Of a stretch of 64,000 nt of DNA, positions 17,659 through 26,877 are shown piece by piece. The stretch's first letter is position 1, and the number at the start of each line of letters is the position of its first letter. This DNA is from Diaphorobacter ruginosibacter (GTDB lineage: Bacteria > Pseudomonadota > Gammaproteobacteria > Burkholderiales > Burkholderiaceae_C): the NCBI RefSeq assembly GCF_014395975.1, contig NZ_CP060714.1, forward strand, positions 3,844,001-3,908,000. Reading direction: 5' to 3'. The position numbers and the translations under genes were made by a program. The notes beneath the pieces were generated by a model. It did not search any database and was not told where the DNA came from. It saw nothing but the letters and a program-made list of their open reading frames with translations.

Positions 17659-18876
17659 CTAGAACAGCGAGGCGCTCTCCCCGCCCCGCATCTCCGCCAT
17701 CGCCTGCTCCACCTCACCCTCTGGCAGCAGGTTGCCCACGCGCACACCCAGAAGCCGCAGCCGCCGCTGCAGCGGTACGCGCTTGAGGCACAGGCCCGCA
17801 TGGCGGCGGATCTCCGCTGCATCCTGTGTATAGAAGTCGATGGTCTGGTCGCGGGTAGCGATCTTGAAATCGTCGAAGCGCAGCTTGATGCCGATGGTAC
17901 GGCCCGCGTAGCCCTTGCGTCGCAGGTCGCCCGCCACCTGCACGCACAGTTCGGTGAAGATGCGGCCGAGCTCGGCACGGTCGTGCACTGCATGGAGGTC
18001 GCGATCGAAGGTTGTCTCGCGGCTCATCGATACCGGCTCGCTCTCCGTTTCCACCGGCCTGTCGTCGCGCCCCCATGCCGCATCATGCAGCCACGCGCCG
18101 TACGACCGGCCGAAGTTCGCAATCAGCCAGTCGCGCGGCCTGGCCGCCAACTGGCCAATGGTCTCAATGCCGTGCAACTGGAGCTTGGCGTCGGCCTTGG
18201 GCCCCACTCCGTTGATCTTGCGGCAGGCAAGCGGCCAGATCAGGCTCTCCAGATCGCCTTCATGCACCACCGAAATACCATTCGGCTTGTTGAATTCGCT
18301 GGCCATCTTGGCAATCAGCTTGTTGGGCGCCACGCCGATCGAGCAGGTCAGCCCCGTCGCCTCGAAGATCGATTTCTGCAGCAGCCGCGCCAGCGTCCTT
18401 CCGCCCTCTCGCTGGCCGCCGGGCACGTCGCTGAAATCGATGTAGACCTCGTCCACGCCGCGGTCCTGCATGCGCGGGGCGATCGACAGGATGATGTCCT
18501 TGAACTGCCGCGAAAAGCGCCTGTATTCCGCGAAATCCACGGGCAGCATGATGGCCTGCGGGCACAGCCGTGCCGCCTTCATCATGCCCATGGCCGATCC
18601 CACGCCGAACTGCCGCGCCGGATAGGTGGCCGTGGTGATCACGCCGCGCCCGACATAGTCCCTGAGCAGAGGAAACGCCTCCACGGGAATGTCCGAAAGC
18701 CGTCCGCCATACTTTGCGACCAGCGCATCATCCTCGCGGCGCCGGCCTCCGCCGATGATCACCGGCAGGCCCTTCAATTGCGGATAGCGCAGCAATTCCA
18801 CGGAGGCGTAGAACGCATCCATGTCGAGGTGGGCAATGCGGCGGATGGGCGGCGAGGCGCTGCTGGGAAGGGACAC
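17659..18876 (-). CDS. dinB: DNA polymerase IV (Y family)
   Basis: Error-prone translesion polymerase. The 405-residue protein has RIAHLDMDAFYASVELLRYP (first catalytic aspartate), the DEVYIDFSD motif with the Asp-Glu pair, GVAPNKLIAKMASEFNKPNG, and the little-finger region with SRETTFDRDL. The length is longer than E. coli DinB (351) because of a finger insert (GGGRRREDDALVAKYGGRL), common in beta-proteobacteria. I saw no clear LexA box upstream of the start, so SOS control is not shown. Confidence 0.93.
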   Translation of the reverse strand: MSLPSSASPPIRRIAHLDMDAFYASVELLRYPQLKGLPVIIGGGRRREDDALVAKYGGRLSDIPVEAFPLLRDYVGRGVITTATYPARQFGVGSAMGMMKAARLCPQAIMLPVDFAEYRRFSRQFKDIILSIAPRMQDRGVDEVYIDFSDVPGGQREGGRTLARLLQKSIFEATGLTCSIGVAPNKLIAKMASEFNKPNGISVVHEGDLESLIWPLACRKINGVGPKADAKLQLHGIETIGQLAARPRDWLIANFGRSYGAWLHDAAWGRDDRPVETESEPVSMSRETTFDRDLHAVHDRAELGRIFTELCVQVAGDLRRKGYAGRTIGIKLRFDDFKIATRDQTIDFYTQDAAEIRRHAGLCLKRVPLQRRLRLLGVRVGNLLPEGEVEQAMAEMRGGESASLF

Positions 18877-18924
18877 AGCCGCTATTGTTGCCGCAACGCA
18901 GCGGGCCTGCGCCGAGCCGGGAAA

Positions 18925-19875
18925 TCAGGTGCCGAGGGAGCAGATCAGCACCAGCCCCACGAGCATCAGGCCGATGCCGATCTTCTCGGGACGCGAGAAG
19001 GATTCGCTGAACACCTTGCGCGAGACCACGTAGCTGAAGACCACCTCGACCATGCCGAGCGTCCTGACCGACGCGGCGCTCTGCATGGCGTACGCGGTGA
19101 ACCAGGCAAGCGAAGCCGCCGCTCCCATCGAACCTGCGAGCATGGAGATCTTCCACGCGCGGAAGATCGGCGCCAGGCCGCGTTCGGTCTTGAATTGCAC
19201 CCAGGCGCCCAGGCCCAGCGTCTGCATGAGCTGTGCGACCAGCACGCCCCACGCCCCCGACAGCCAGGGTGTCTCGGCATTCAGCTCCACGGCCGCGCCA
19301 CGGTAACCGATGGTCGCGATGGCAAAGCACGCTCCGCAGATCAAACCGTGCATCGCCGACTTGCCGAACCATGCGGATGCCGACAGCATCTGCCCGCGCG
19401 GCGGCAGCGACAGCAGCAGCACGCCCCCCGTTGCGAGCACCATGGCGAACAGTGCCCAGGCGGTCGGCAGCTCATGCAGGAACACCGCGCCGAACAGCGC
19501 GACCTGCAGCACTTCGGTCTTGGACAGGGTCACCGCCACCGCGAAGTTTCGCTCCTTCATGGCCAGCAGCAACGCCGCGGTGGCGGCCACCTGGAAGAAG
19601 GCGCCCAGTGCAATCCAGCCGAAATAGGCGGCGCTCATGTGCGGTGTCGTGGGTGCCTGGGCAGGAAGCGCATACAGCAGCCACAGCCAGATCAGCGCAA
19701 ACGGCAGGCCGTACAGAAAGCGCACCAGCGTGGCCGATAGGGTTCCAAGCTCCTTGGTGAGCGAGCGCTGCGCCGAATTGCGCACGGTCTGCGCCAGCGC
19801 CGCGAACATCACCACGGGCACCCACAGCCAGGACAGTTCGATCAGGTGGGAGGCAGCGGTGGAAACGGCGGACAT
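18925..19875 (-). CDS. EamA/DMT-family transporter
   Basis: A 316-residue inner-membrane protein with about ten hydrophobic segments in two halves, as in EamA drug/metabolite exporters. The halves end with ATGGVLLLSLPP and GIGLMLVGLVLICS, the usual EamA repeat endings. I chose the ATG at 19875 (MSAVSTAASHLIELSWLWVP) because the extra upstream residues are Arg/Gly-rich and unlike coding sequence. Substrate unknown. It lies 48 bases upstream of dinB in the same direction, which may be coincidental. Confidence 0.82.
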   Translation of the reverse strand: MSAVSTAASHLIELSWLWVPVVMFAALAQTVRNSAQRSLTKELGTLSATLVRFLYGLPFALIWLWLLYALPAQAPTTPHMSAAYFGWIALGAFFQVAATAALLLAMKERNFAVAVTLSKTEVLQVALFGAVFLHELPTAWALFAMVLATGGVLLLSLPPRGQMLSASAWFGKSAMHGLICGACFAIATIGYRGAAVELNAETPWLSGAWGVLVAQLMQTLGLGAWVQFKTERGLAPIFRAWKISMLAGSMGAAASLAWFTAYAMQSAASVRTLGMVEVVFSYVVSRKVFSESFSRPEKIGIGLMLVGLVLICSLGT

Positions 19876-20004
19876 GGAAAGGACCCCAAAAAGAGTGCGC
19901 AAAGCATAGCCCGCGCACGCGCCACCCCGCCTTGCCCGGCCCCGCCTTATGGCGAGGCCTGCCGCGTCCACCAGCGATGGCAGGGACGGGAGGCCGGAGC
20001 GGTC

Positions 20005-20454
20005 TCAGGGCCTCTTGAATGCCAGCAGCTTGGGGACGAAGCTCTGTACCACTTCTCCGCGCTGGTTCTTGGTTTCGCAGCGAATGCGCACGATGGCGCG
20101 GCCCGGCTTGGAACGCGAGGGAATGATCTCGAGGATCTCCGACTCGACATGAAGCACGTCGTCGGGTCGCGTCGGCTGCGGCCAGCTCAGCTCCTCCACG
20201 CCCGCGCCGATGACGCCCGCCGACATGGGAAGGCTCTCGACGACCAGCTTCATCGTGATCGAGGCCGTATGCCAGCCGCTCGCGGCCAGGCCCTGGAAGA
20301 ATGTGTCGCGCGCTTTCTCGGGATCGGTGTGGAAGACCTGCGGATCGAATTGCCGCGCGTACTCGATGATCTGCGCCGCGTCCAGGACGTGTTCGCTGCT
20401 GATGAATTTCTGGCCGATCCGCAGATCGTCCAGATACAGAACCGGATTGCTCAT
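20005..20454 (-). CDS. MaoC-like hotdog-fold dehydratase
   Basis: A 149-residue single-hotdog protein resembling R-specific enoyl-CoA hydratases. Visible features are DLRIGQKFISSEHVLDAAQIIEYARQFDPQVFHTDPEKA, with the Asp/His pair of the hydratase motif (FDPQ..H), then FFQGLAASGWHTASITMKL and GAGVEELSWPQPTRPDDVLH, typical of the MaoC family. The start at 20454 (MSNPVLYLDDL) is chosen over an open upstream extension. It is flanked by a terminator on the upstream side and an EamA gene downstream; the pathway is not evident. Confidence 0.87.
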   Translation of the reverse strand: MSNPVLYLDDLRIGQKFISSEHVLDAAQIIEYARQFDPQVFHTDPEKARDTFFQGLAASGWHTASITMKLVVESLPMSAGVIGAGVEELSWPQPTRPDDVLHVESEILEIIPSRSKPGRAIVRIRCETKNQRGEVVQSFVPKLLAFKRP

Positions 20455-20536
20455 GTGACTATGACTCCGTGATGCCTGTCTTTGCGACGAGCCATCATAA
20501 GCAAGGCACAACAAAGCTGCTGACGCACAAACGACA

Positions 20537-20565
20537 ACGCGGCCCCGGTTGTGCCGGGGCCGCGT
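20537..20565 (-). terminator. strong bidirectional hairpin after lldD
   Basis: ACGCGGCCCCGG (20537-20548) pairs perfectly with CCGGGGCCGCGT (20554-20565) around a 5-base loop. It sits 34 bases beyond the alpha-hydroxyacid dehydrogenase stop. Neither side has a pure T-tract (CATTCATTTACT on plus, TGTCG on minus), so efficiency is uncertain. Confidence 0.7.
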
Positions 20566-20598
20566 CATTCATTTACTCATTCATTCATGCGCGCCCAC

Positions 20599-21762
20599 TC
20601 ATGGCGTGGGGTAGGTTCCCGGCAGGAGAATGGACTTGTCGACGTTCTGGATGTTGGTGTGGCCGCAGAAAGCCATGGTCACGTCGAGCTCCTTGTGCAG
20701 GATCTGCAGCGCCTTGGTCACGCCGGCTTCACCGAACGCACCCAGGCCGTAGACCATGGCACGGCCGATCATGGTGCCGCGTGCGCCCAGGGCCCAGGCC
20801 TTGAGCACGTCCTGGCCACCGCGGATGCCGCTGTCCATCCACACTTCGATCTGGTGGCCGACCGCTTCGGCGATCGCCGGCAGTGCATGGATCGACGACG
20901 GCGCACCATCGAGCTGGCGGCCGCCGTGGTTGCTCACCACGATCGCGTCGGCACCGCTCTGCACGGCGAGGAGTGCGTCCTCCACCTCCATGATGCCCTT
21001 GAGGATCAGCTTGCCCTGCCATTGCTTGCGCACCCAGGCCACGTCGGCCCAGGACAGGCGAGGATCGAACTGCTCGTTGGTCCATGCCGCCAGCGAGCTC
21101 ATGTCGCTCACGCCCTTCACATGCCCCACGAGGTTGCGGAAGGTGCGGCGCTGTGTGCCCGCCATGCCGAGGCACCAGCGCGGCTTGGTCATCAGGTTGA
21201 GGATGTTGGTGAGCGTGGGCCGTGGGGGCGCGGTGAGGCCGTTCCGGATGTCCTTGTGGCGCTGCCCGATCACCTGCAGATCGAGCGTGAGCACCAATGC
21301 GCTGCACTTGGCGGCGCGTGCGCGATCGATCATGCGTGCCATCGATTCGCGGTCGCGCATCATGTAGAGCTGAAACCAGAATGGCGCGCTGGTGTTCTCC
21401 GCAATGTCCTCGATCGAGCAGATGCTCATGGTGGACAGCGTGAACGGAATGCCGAACTTCTCGGCGGCGCGCGCGGCGTGGATTTCGCCATCGGCGTGCT
21501 GCATGCCGGTCAGTCCCACCGGCGCGATGGCCACGGGCATCTTGGCCTGCTGGCCCGCCATGGTGGTGGCCGTCGTGCGCCCTTCCATGTTCACCGCCAC
21601 GCGCTGGCGCAGCTTGATGGCCTGGAAATCCGACGTGTTCTCGCGGTACGTGGTCTCGGTCCACGAGCCGGAGTCCGCATAGTCGTAGAACATGCGCGGC
21701 ACGCGCTGTTCCGCGACTACGCGCAGGTCTTCAATGCAGGTCATTTTGGAAAGTTCAGGCAT
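20599..21762 (-). CDS. lldD: FMN-dependent alpha-hydroxyacid dehydrogenase (L-lactate dehydrogenase type)
   Basis: Oxidises L-lactate or a related 2-hydroxyacid to the oxoacid. The 387-residue protein shows the family order: FYDYADSGSWTETTYRENTSDF, LRQRVAVNMEGR, MPVAIAPVGLTGMQHADGE, FWFQLYMMRDRE, ALVLTLDLQVIGQRHKDI, LILKGIMEVEDA and the active-site IVVSNHGGRQLDGAPSS (catalytic His and Arg), then DSGIRGGQDVLKAWALGA. It lacks the membrane loop typical of some lactate oxidases. Lactate versus mandelate or glycolate cannot be decided by eye. No LldP permease or LldR regulator is adjacent. Confidence 0.88.
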   Translation of the reverse strand: MPELSKMTCIEDLRVVAEQRVPRMFYDYADSGSWTETTYRENTSDFQAIKLRQRVAVNMEGRTTATTMAGQQAKMPVAIAPVGLTGMQHADGEIHAARAAEKFGIPFTLSTMSICSIEDIAENTSAPFWFQLYMMRDRESMARMIDRARAAKCSALVLTLDLQVIGQRHKDIRNGLTAPPRPTLTNILNLMTKPRWCLGMAGTQRRTFRNLVGHVKGVSDMSSLAAWTNEQFDPRLSWADVAWVRKQWQGKLILKGIMEVEDALLAVQSGADAIVVSNHGGRQLDGAPSSIHALPAIAEAVGHQIEVWMDSGIRGGQDVLKAWALGARGTMIGRAMVYGLGAFGEAGVTKALQILHKELDVTMAFCGHTNIQNVDKSILLPGTYPTP

Positions 21763-21930
21763 GGCTGTATTTCCCGGTGCACTGCCGCGCGGGGAGCCGA
21801 AGTCCGGGAACCAGGCGCCAGCGCGACACCGCAGAGGTGTTGTAGTTGGTTGCGAAATCTTGAATGCGGCAATGGTAGCCGGATGTGCCGCCCGGTGGTT
21901 TGAAGCCTTTGCAGGCCGTTTGAATTTTTT

Positions 21931-22791
21931 TCAGCGCCGAGCCAGGGCCACGCCGGCGATCGCCACGGCGAAGCCGACGACCTGCACCATCACCATGGTC
22001 TCCCCGAAGATGAACCATCCCTGCAGCGCCGACAGCGGCGGCACGGCCAGCAGCAGCGCCGTCGTGCGCGTGGCCTCGCCGCGCCGCATCAGCCAGATCA
22101 GCAGCGAAGTGCCGGCCACGGACAGCACCAGCACGGCATAGGCCAGGTAGCCCCAGACCGCAGGAGAATTGTCCCAGTGCGCCTTGCCGAAGATGCAGGC
22201 CATCACGATCAGCACGATGACCGCGCCCAGGTTCTGGATCGCGCTGGCGCTGCGCAGGTCCCCGGCGGCCCAGGGCGACTTCTGCACCATCGAGCCGATG
22301 GTCAGCGACAGGATGCTGCCCGCGGCAAGCAGCACCACCGGCAAGGACAGCGCGGACGCGTCGGTGGCGGCCAGGCGCGGCCAGAGCACCAGCGCCACAC
22401 CGCCGAAGCCGAGCGCCAGCCCCATCCAGGTGGCGCCAGAAAGGCGCTTGCGCTGCACGAACACCGCGATCAACGCGGTGAACAGCGGCTGCAGCGCTCC
22501 GATCAGCGCCATGATGCCCGCCGGCATGCTCTGCGACATTGCCCACCAACTGGGGCCCAGGTAGAAGCCGCTCATCAGTGCGCCGGCCAGCAGGTGCATG
22601 CAGATGCGCCTTGCGCCCCGTGGCCAGGCCGCGCGGGCCCAGAGGGCGGCAGCCGTGAACACCACGCAGACGCACGCGAAGCGCAGTGCCAGGAACCAGA
22701 AGGGATCTGCATGGGCCGCCACACCCCGCCCCACCAGGAAACCGGACGACCAGATCAGAACGAACAGCAGCGGAGCCAGCGTGTGAAGCAC
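21931..22791 (-). CDS. EamA/DMT-family transporter
   Basis: A 286-residue inner-membrane protein with ten hydrophobic segments in two EamA repeats. The start MLHTLAPLLFVLIWSSGFLVGRGVAAHADPFWFLALRF is typical: the ILIWSSGF-like first helix and the second-helix loop. It ends FAVAIAGVALARR. Possibly a metabolite exporter; substrate unknown. It is separated from lldD by 168 bases in which I see no gene, and from pbpC by 126 bases, all on the same strand. Confidence 0.87.
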   Translation of the reverse strand: MLHTLAPLLFVLIWSSGFLVGRGVAAHADPFWFLALRFACVCVVFTAAALWARAAWPRGARRICMHLLAGALMSGFYLGPSWWAMSQSMPAGIMALIGALQPLFTALIAVFVQRKRLSGATWMGLALGFGGVALVLWPRLAATDASALSLPVVLLAAGSILSLTIGSMVQKSPWAAGDLRSASAIQNLGAVIVLIVMACIFGKAHWDNSPAVWGYLAYAVLVLSVAGTSLLIWLMRRGEATRTTALLLAVPPLSALQGWFIFGETMVMVQVVGFAVAIAGVALARR

Positions 22792-22917
22792 TTGGAGGGG
22801 ACGTGATGAAGAGCTGTCGGGAGCGCGGACAGCAGATGGCGGTGCTGCATCGCACTCGCCGCATGTCCGCCGTGGAGCCTGGATGGTACAAGCTCCGCCC
22901 GATTCCTGCTGGCGACG

Positions 22918-25221
22918 TCAGCGCGCGGACTGGCGCACGCCGGCGCCCCGCACCTCCACCTCGGTACGGTCCAGCAGCAGCCCCTTGGCATCCACCAGTT
23001 CCACCTTGTAGCGGCCCGGCCAGGGAAGCCATGCCCAGCGCGCGCCACGCCCCTGCTCCTTGCCATTGAGAAGCCAGCGCACGGTGCCCGGCGCATCGGA
23101 CGCGACAAACTGCACGCGCTGGCGGTTGGGCGGAATGTCCGGGTCGAGTGCGACGATCGTGCCCGAGACCGGCGAAAGAATGCGCGGAGGCAGCCCCGCG
23201 ACGCTGGCCGACGCACCTGGCCGCGATGCACGCGCAGCCGCTGCCGATTCCACCTCGTCGATCGCGAAGCGCGCCTGCTCGGTACCGCGCAGGAACCACT
23301 CATCGCGCGGGCTCTCCAGCCAGCTGCCCGCGGTGTCCTGGGCGCCAAACTGGACGCGGGCCTTCACCACGTTCGCCGGAGGCACCGGCAGCTGGTTGCG
23401 CTGGTTGCGATGCAGCCACGTCATCAGTTCGGCCCAGATCGGTGCCGCGCCGCTGGTGCCGCTCACGTCATGCATGGGCGCACCGCTCGCATTGCCCACC
23501 CATACACCCACCGTGTAGCGCTGCGACCAGCCCAGCGCCCAGTTGTCGCGCATGTCCTTGCTGGTACCGGTCTTCACGGCCGACCAGAAACGCGTGTTCA
23601 GCACGCTGTCGGTACCGAAGGTCCGCACGCGCGCATGGGGATCGGACAGCATGTCGCCCACGATGAAGGCCGCCCCGGCATCGATCGCCTGCCGGCCGCC
23701 TTCGCGCCCGGCGGCACCGGTGCGTGACGCCTGCGACGACGTTGGCGATGAAGGCTGGATCACGACCTCGCTGAACCGGCCGCCATTGGCGAGCGCGCGA
23801 TAGGCGTTGGTGAGCTGGAGCAAGGGCACTTCGGCGCTGCCCAGCGCGAGGCTGAATCCGTAGAAGCCCCCCGATTCGCGCAGCGGCAGTCCGAATGCCC
23901 GCAACTGGTCATGGAAACTGTCGGTGCCCACCATCACCAGCGTGCGCACCGCCGGTACATTGAGCGACGCCGCGAGCGCGGTACGGGCCGACACCCAGCC
24001 CTTGAAATGCCGGTCGTAGTTCTGCGGAATGTAGAGGCCATTCGCTGTCGGGATGTAGGCCGGCGAATCCTCGATCAGCGATGCCGCCGTCAGGCGCTTT
24101 TCGGCAATCGCCTCGGCGTATAGAAAAGGCTTGAGCGTGGAGCCGGGCTGCCGCCATGCGAGCACGCCATCCACCTCCGAAGCCTGGCTGAGCAGGCCCG
24201 AGGACCCCACCCACGCAAGCACCTCGCCCGTGGCATTGTCCAGCACCACGATCGCGCCGTCCTCGACGTTGCGCCCGCCCAGCTCCCGCAAATGGCGCTC
24301 GAGCGTCTCCACCGCAATGCGCTGCAGAGGCGCGCTGATGCTGGAGCGGACCTGCATGCTCTGCACCGGCTTGCCCTGCTTCTTCAACTGCGCAAGCAAC
24401 TGGCGCGAGAAATGCGGCGCCACGCCCTCGCTCGGGTCGAATGCCTTGCGCTGCAGCGCACCCGTGGTGAACAGGTCAAGGGCATCGCACGAGGTGGCCT
24501 GCGGCTTGCGCATCTCCTTGAGCACACCGCAGGCACGCTGCGCCACCAGCGCCGGCCTGGCGTTCGGCGCACGCACCAGGGCGGCCGCCACGGCCGCCTC
24601 GCGCTCGTCAAGGCCATGGGGTGCCTTGCCGAACAGGGTTCGCGACAAGGCGTCGATGCCCACCAGTTCGCCACGGAACGGCACCAGGTTGAGGTAGGCC
24701 TCAAGGATCTGGTCCTTGCGCCAGCGCCGGTCGAGCACCTGCGCAGCCACGGTCTGCCCGAGTTTCTGCATGACGCTGCGACCGCCACTGCCCTGGCGCC
24801 AGTCTCCGTCGAGCAGCCCGGCCAATTGCATGGTGATGGTGCTCGCCCCGCGCGTGCGCTGGTTCCACAGGTTGCCCCAGGCCGCGGAAGATACCGCGCG
24901 CCAGTCCACCCCGCTGTGCTCGAAGAAGCGCTTGTCCTCGCTCAGCACCAGTGCCGTACGCAGCGCTGGCGACACATCCGCGATCGCAATCCAATCGCCG
25001 CGCCGCACGGTGGCATCGGTGCGCATGCGCTGCAAGGTCTGCCCCTCGCGCGACAGCACCAGTGTTTCCGACGAGCGGAAATCCTGCCGCACTTCGTCAT
25101 AGCTCGGCATGGCCCGCACGCCCGGCGCGCTGCACAGCGCTGCGGTGGCAAGGCACATGGCGCCCCAGGTCGGGCGTTGCCAGGATACGGCGGCCAGACG
25201 GGCTACGAACCGGAGGTGCAT
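22918..25221 (-). CDS. pbpC: penicillin-binding protein 1C
   Basis: Bifunctional peptidoglycan glycosyltransferase/transpeptidase in the periplasm. The start at 25221 (MHLRFVARLAAVSW) gives 767 residues with a hydrophobic signal or anchor (about 15-38). Glycosyltransferase motifs: SEDKRFFEHSG (Glu95), RGASTITMQLAGLL and RKDQILEAYLNLVPFRG. Transpeptidase motifs: PGSTLK (Ser361, Lys364), SLN (419-421) and KTGTS (550-554). A C-terminal BiPBP_C-like domain follows (ILSPVSGTIVALDPDIPPNRQRV). PBP1C is normally encoded next to the alpha-2-macroglobulin gene; here that gene lies 5.3 kb upstream on the same strand. Confidence 0.95.
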   Translation of the reverse strand: MHLRFVARLAAVSWQRPTWGAMCLATAALCSAPGVRAMPSYDEVRQDFRSSETLVLSREGQTLQRMRTDATVRRGDWIAIADVSPALRTALVLSEDKRFFEHSGVDWRAVSSAAWGNLWNQRTRGASTITMQLAGLLDGDWRQGSGGRSVMQKLGQTVAAQVLDRRWRKDQILEAYLNLVPFRGELVGIDALSRTLFGKAPHGLDEREAAVAAALVRAPNARPALVAQRACGVLKEMRKPQATSCDALDLFTTGALQRKAFDPSEGVAPHFSRQLLAQLKKQGKPVQSMQVRSSISAPLQRIAVETLERHLRELGGRNVEDGAIVVLDNATGEVLAWVGSSGLLSQASEVDGVLAWRQPGSTLKPFLYAEAIAEKRLTAASLIEDSPAYIPTANGLYIPQNYDRHFKGWVSARTALAASLNVPAVRTLVMVGTDSFHDQLRAFGLPLRESGGFYGFSLALGSAEVPLLQLTNAYRALANGGRFSEVVIQPSSPTSSQASRTGAAGREGGRQAIDAGAAFIVGDMLSDPHARVRTFGTDSVLNTRFWSAVKTGTSKDMRDNWALGWSQRYTVGVWVGNASGAPMHDVSGTSGAAPIWAELMTWLHRNQRNQLPVPPANVVKARVQFGAQDTAGSWLESPRDEWFLRGTEQARFAIDEVESAAAARASRPGASASVAGLPPRILSPVSGTIVALDPDIPPNRQRVQFVASDAPGTVRWLLNGKEQGRGARWAWLPWPGRYKVELVDAKGLLLDRTEVEVRGAGVRQSAR

Positions 25222-25665
25222 GGTGTGGAAAGGATGTGAGTGCCGGGATGAAGGAAAGAAGTGCATGCCGCAAGCCACATGGAGGGCTGCGGGCAAATTA
25301 TCCGACATGGCCGCCGCACGGGCCACGTCAGGGGCTTGGAGTGCCCCACGGCTGCTGAAGGCGCCGGATTCCCGCGGAGCCGGTCGGCCCGCCGGTTCGG
25401 CCGGCTGCGCAGATCGACATGCGCTTCAGATACCCATGACGGACATGCCGTATCGAAACGCCGATGCCGCATCACCGATGGTGGTGCGTGCTGCCCGGAT
25501 GGCATATCGCCCTGCGGCACCGAGGCCCGGCCGCCCGGCTCAATGCACGGGCCGCGGACCTTGGCGCGGCAGATTCCGGCAGACACCGACCATGAAGTGT
25601 TTGCGCTGCCTTGCTTCAGCCCGGCCAATGTATCGCGGCCGGATGACGGTTGCATGACATGCCGC
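25222..25665. other. intergenic region between pbpC and the methylglyoxal-synthase-like gene
   Basis: About 440 bases upstream of pbpC and downstream of the MGS-like gene. The reading frames here have no recognisable protein features. One weak hairpin (GCATCACC with GGTGGTGC around GAT, near 25470-25490) could be a terminator of the MGS-like gene, but it lacks a T-tract. It must contain the pbpC promoter if pbpC is no longer transcribed with the alpha-2-macroglobulin gene; none stands out. Confidence 0.4.
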
Positions 25666-26559
25666 TCAGCCCTGCTCCCGGCCAGGCTTCTGGTGCGAGC
25701 GCAATACGGCCGCGTCGCACCAGCGCTGCGCGATCTGCGGTGCCGTGGTGCAGACGGTCTCGTAGGTGACGGTGGTGACCGCCCGCTCCAGCAGCTGGAT
25801 GTCGGCCTCGTGCTGCCGCGCCACGTGCGGGTCCTCGAAGAAGATCGCGCGCTGGCAGCGCCCGTCGAGCACCAGGTCGGCGATCTGGGCATCGCCGCCG
25901 AGCGGGCCGCTGTTGAAGCGGTCGACCCATGGCGTATCAGCCGGCCAGCCCTTGCTCCACGCCATCTCGTTCAGGCGCTGCCCCGTCGTGCCCGTGCCCA
26001 CCCGGCGGCCGAAGCGCGAGAGCAGATCGAAATTGCGCGCGGCGAAATCCAGCATCGTGGGCTTGAGCGCATCGTGTGCGATCAACGCGATCGTCTGCTT
26101 CTCGAAGGCATGCAATGCATCGGCCTGCGGATTGCGTGGCAGGCCCGCGTGGATGCGCTCCATCTCCAGCCAGTCGCGCGCGCTCGCCACGGTCGACAGG
26201 AACGGCTTGGAGTGGATCAGGCACTGCCGCTTGAGCGCCAGCGCCTCGGGGAAGATGGATGAAGGGTCCACGGGGTCGATCAGATAGATCGCGCCATCGA
26301 GCGTGCGCCCGGGCTCGGGCATGCCGACCACCTCGGCCACCAGCTTCATCAGGCCGCCACGGCTGCCGCGGGGATAGCGCTTGAGCTGCGGGTAGTCCTG
26401 CAGCATGCCGAACTGCGTGATGGCGTCATAGGTTCTTCCCACCGCATGAAAACCGATGTCCATCTCGCGCAGGCCTGATTCCGCGAGGCGCAGGAATTCG
26501 AGCAATGCGCCCTCGGTCGATTCATGGTGCAAACGGTTGGCGGCGAGACCCATCAGCAT
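25666..26559 (-). CDS. two-domain methylglyoxal-synthase-like protein
   Basis: Methylglyoxal synthase turns dihydroxyacetone phosphate into methylglyoxal. The C-terminal half (about 155-285 of 297 residues) has the MGS active-site set: IALIAHDALK (His162, Asp163, Lys166), GTGTTG (188-193, phosphate binding), SGPLGGD (Asp223), and FFEDPHVARQHEAD with His250 and Asp253. The N-terminal half (4-135) follows the same order of strands (LAANRLHHEST, GFHAVGRTYDAI, GSRGGLMKLVAEV, GAIYLIDPVDPSS, FLSTVASARDW) but lacks the catalytic residues, so it looks like a degenerate duplicate. E. coli MgsA is a single 152-residue domain. ATG at 26553 is an alternative start; the ribosome site is weak. Divergent from the bug-ggt-gntR operon. 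Confidence 0.8.
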   Translation of the reverse strand: MLMGLAANRLHHESTEGALLEFLRLAESGLREMDIGFHAVGRTYDAITQFGMLQDYPQLKRYPRGSRGGLMKLVAEVVGMPEPGRTLDGAIYLIDPVDPSSIFPEALALKRQCLIHSKPFLSTVASARDWLEMERIHAGLPRNPQADALHAFEKQTIALIAHDALKPTMLDFAARNFDLLSRFGRRVGTGTTGQRLNEMAWSKGWPADTPWVDRFNSGPLGGDAQIADLVLDGRCQRAIFFEDPHVARQHEADIQLLERAVTTVTYETVCTTAPQIAQRWCDAAVLRSHQKPGREQG

Positions 26560-26644
26560 GGCAGGATTTCTTTTGAAAAAATTCGTACGGACCGGGGAAC
26601 CCCGGCGCGGATCCGCCCGGCGTGGGCAGGGTGTCCTATTGGAA

Positions 26645-26661
26645 CATGTCCGCGTGACATG
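26645..26661. promoter_or_regulatory. inverted repeat, candidate GntR-type operator
   Basis: CATGTC, 5 bases (CGCGT), GACATG is a perfect inverted repeat in the 318-base region between the divergent MGS-like gene and the bug-ggt-gntR operon. Size and symmetry fit the operators of FCD-type GntR regulators, and such a regulator is the last gene of the operon. The link is inferred from position only. Confidence 0.35.
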
Positions 26662-26877
26662 CATGCAATCCGCCTCGTGCGCAGCAGCGAGGAAAACGCT
26701 GCAAAACCCGGGAAAACACGGCTCGGGATAACCCGAAACCGGGGCCGCACGCTGAAATACAAATCGCCGCTGAAGCACGCTCCATGCGGCTTTCGCAAAT
26801 ACATACCCAAGGCATTCTTTCGCTGCCAACATTGCATGCACGTTCTGTCCGGGAACGCACAAAACCAGGAGACTTGC

